A stretch of DNA of 14,716 bases from Gammaproteobacteria bacterium (GTDB lineage Bacteria > Pseudomonadota > Gammaproteobacteria > Enterobacterales > Alteromonadaceae). The notes beneath the pieces were generated by a model. That model did not search any database. It was not told the origin of the DNA and worked only from the letters and a program-made list of their open reading frames with translations. The stretch spans positions 1 to 14,716 of the forward strand of contig JAIXSW010000254.1 in the NCBI GenBank assembly GCA_027484495.1, in the 5' to 3' direction. The stretch's first letter is position 1. Each line of letters starts with the position of its first letter. The translations under genes were made by a program, and so were the position numbers. Below, one piece after another: positions 14,067 through 14,716 of this stretch.

Positions 14067-14173
14067 GCCAGACTCCCGCTAACTGATTGTGACTGTTGCA
14101 GAATTTACCATAGCAAAGTTTCAGCAGTTTGCGGTAAATCAGGCTTCGCCCCGATTGGTCATTTTTTTGCGAC

Positions 14174-14199
14174 AAAAAAGGCTGCACAGAGGCAGCCTT
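14174..14199 (-). terminator. Rho-independent terminator of the isocitrate dehydrogenase gene
   Basis: On the minus strand, AAGGCTGC and GCAGCCTT form a perfect 8-bp stem with a 6-nt loop, running into six T residues. It starts 18 nt after the stop codon of the dehydrogenase gene and separates it from the chemoreceptor gene. Confidence 0.9.
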
Positions 14200-14217
14200 A
14201 TCCGGTCAAGGCGGGGA

Positions 14218-14716
14218 TCAGAGACGTTCCAGCACCGCTTGCGTGAAATCTGTAGTGCCATGTGTACCACCCAGATCCCGCGTCGTACGGTCACCGGTCG
14301 CGATGACGTCTGTCACGGCCGCCAGGATTTGCTGCGCTTTGTCTTTCATGCCCAGATATTCCAGCATTTGGATTGACGCCAGGATCACTGAGCTTGGGTT
14401 CGCGAGGTTTTTACCAGCGATATCCGGCGCACTGCCGTGTACCGCTTCAAAAATAGCGCAGTCTTTGCCGATGTTTGCACCGGGCGCCATACCGAGACCA
14501 CCCACCAGACCTGCGCACAAATCGGACAGGATGTCGCCAAACAAGTTGGTGGTAACGATGACGTCAAATTGTTGCGGGTTCATCACCAACTGCATACAGG
14601 CGTTATCCACGATCATTTCTACAGTTTGAATATCCGGGTAACGTGCGGCGACTTCACGCGCTGTTTTCAGGAACAAACCAGACGTCGATTTCAGGATGTT
14701 GGCTTTGTGCACAATA
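14218..14716 (-). CDS. NAD-type isocitrate dehydrogenase, C-terminal part (partial)
   Basis: The last 166 codons of a beta-decarboxylating dehydrogenase are present; the frame runs off the window's end. Motifs are VHKANILK (the catalytic Lys is in this region), EMIVDNACMQLV, FDVIVTTNLFGDILSDLCAGLVGGLGMAPGANIG (given here as FDVIVTTN, then FGDILSD and GGLGMAPG), the cofactor loop HGSAPDIAG, and the ending RTTRDLGGTHGTTDF. The HGSAPDIAG loop and the short ending fit the NAD-dependent IDH3-like isocitrate dehydrogenases better than the E. coli NADP enzyme. 3-Isopropylmalate dehydrogenase is the main alternative but normally differs in the VHKAN and C-terminal segments. It would make 2-oxoglutarate in the citric acid cycle. 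A terminator follows. Cofactor choice is inferred. Confidence 0.85.
   Translation of the reverse strand, partial: IVHKANILKSTSGLFLKTAREVAARYPDIQTVEMIVDNACMQLVMNPQQFDVIVTTNLFGDILSDLCAGLVGGLGMAPGANIGKDCAIFEAVHGSAPDIAGKNLANPSSVILASIQMLEYLGMKDKAQQILAAVTDVIATGDRTTRDLGGTHGTTDFTQAVLERL

Noticed and set aside
14067..14173. Promoter of the chemoreceptor gene, including a sigma-28 type
   Set aside because: TATGGT and TAAATT are possible -10 elements, but no matching -35 at 16-18 bp and no sigma-28 consensus was found.

Overview
The window is ordinary chromosomal DNA from a gammaproteobacterium. The gene set (DbpA, FolM, YccA, NhaR-type regulator, 4-hydroxyphenylpyruvate dioxygenase, a Tat-exported HiPIP, a CLCA_X-like protein and an NAD-type isocitrate dehydrogenase) best fits the Alteromonadales/Chromatiaceae side, for example a Rheinheimera-like organism. 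That placement is inference from gene content and protein resemblance, not from a marker gene. I see no tRNA, rRNA, CRISPR array, IS element or phage block, and no marked change in base composition. The density of independently oriented housekeeping and metabolic genes argues against a genomic island.

Left part, plus strand (1-4700). The end of a LacI-family regulator is followed at once by a secreted SMP-30/gluconolactonase-type lactonase, probably one sugar-lactone operon. A stand-alone periplasmic solute-binding protein comes next. A regulatory region with a perfect FNR-type palindrome and TGACAG repeats precedes hppD, which overlaps by 4 nt a second VOC-fold metalloenzyme gene. A strong terminator ends that operon. 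A single HiPIP gene follows, isolated between two terminators.

Middle (4700-10800). folM (dihydromonapterin reductase) is followed 6 nt later by a CLCA_X-like protein whose HEWFH...ELCARAFE motifs resemble the LPD1 metallopeptidase-like domain of phage and plasmid polyvalent proteins. This pair converges on a minus-strand block: a three-TM membrane module fused to a class 3 lipase, the DEAD-box helicase dbpA, and an exported S33-type alpha/beta hydrolase.

Right part (10800-14716). A 375-nt gene-free stretch holds two near-perfect hairpins, a plausible plus-strand promoter and the minus-strand terminator of yccA; it is the best candidate for an undescribed non-coding element here. yccA (FtsH modulator, BI-1 family) diverges from an nhaR-like LysR gene, and a textbook T-N11-A palindrome lies between them. 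A methyl-accepting protein almost without a periplasmic domain converges on nhaR. The window ends inside an NAD-type isocitrate dehydrogenase gene with its own terminator.

Nothing in the window amounts to a large new system. The items worth following are the structured intergenic region, the FolM/LPD1-like pair, the membrane-lipase fusion, the FNR-type control of hppD, and NhaR-type control of yccA.
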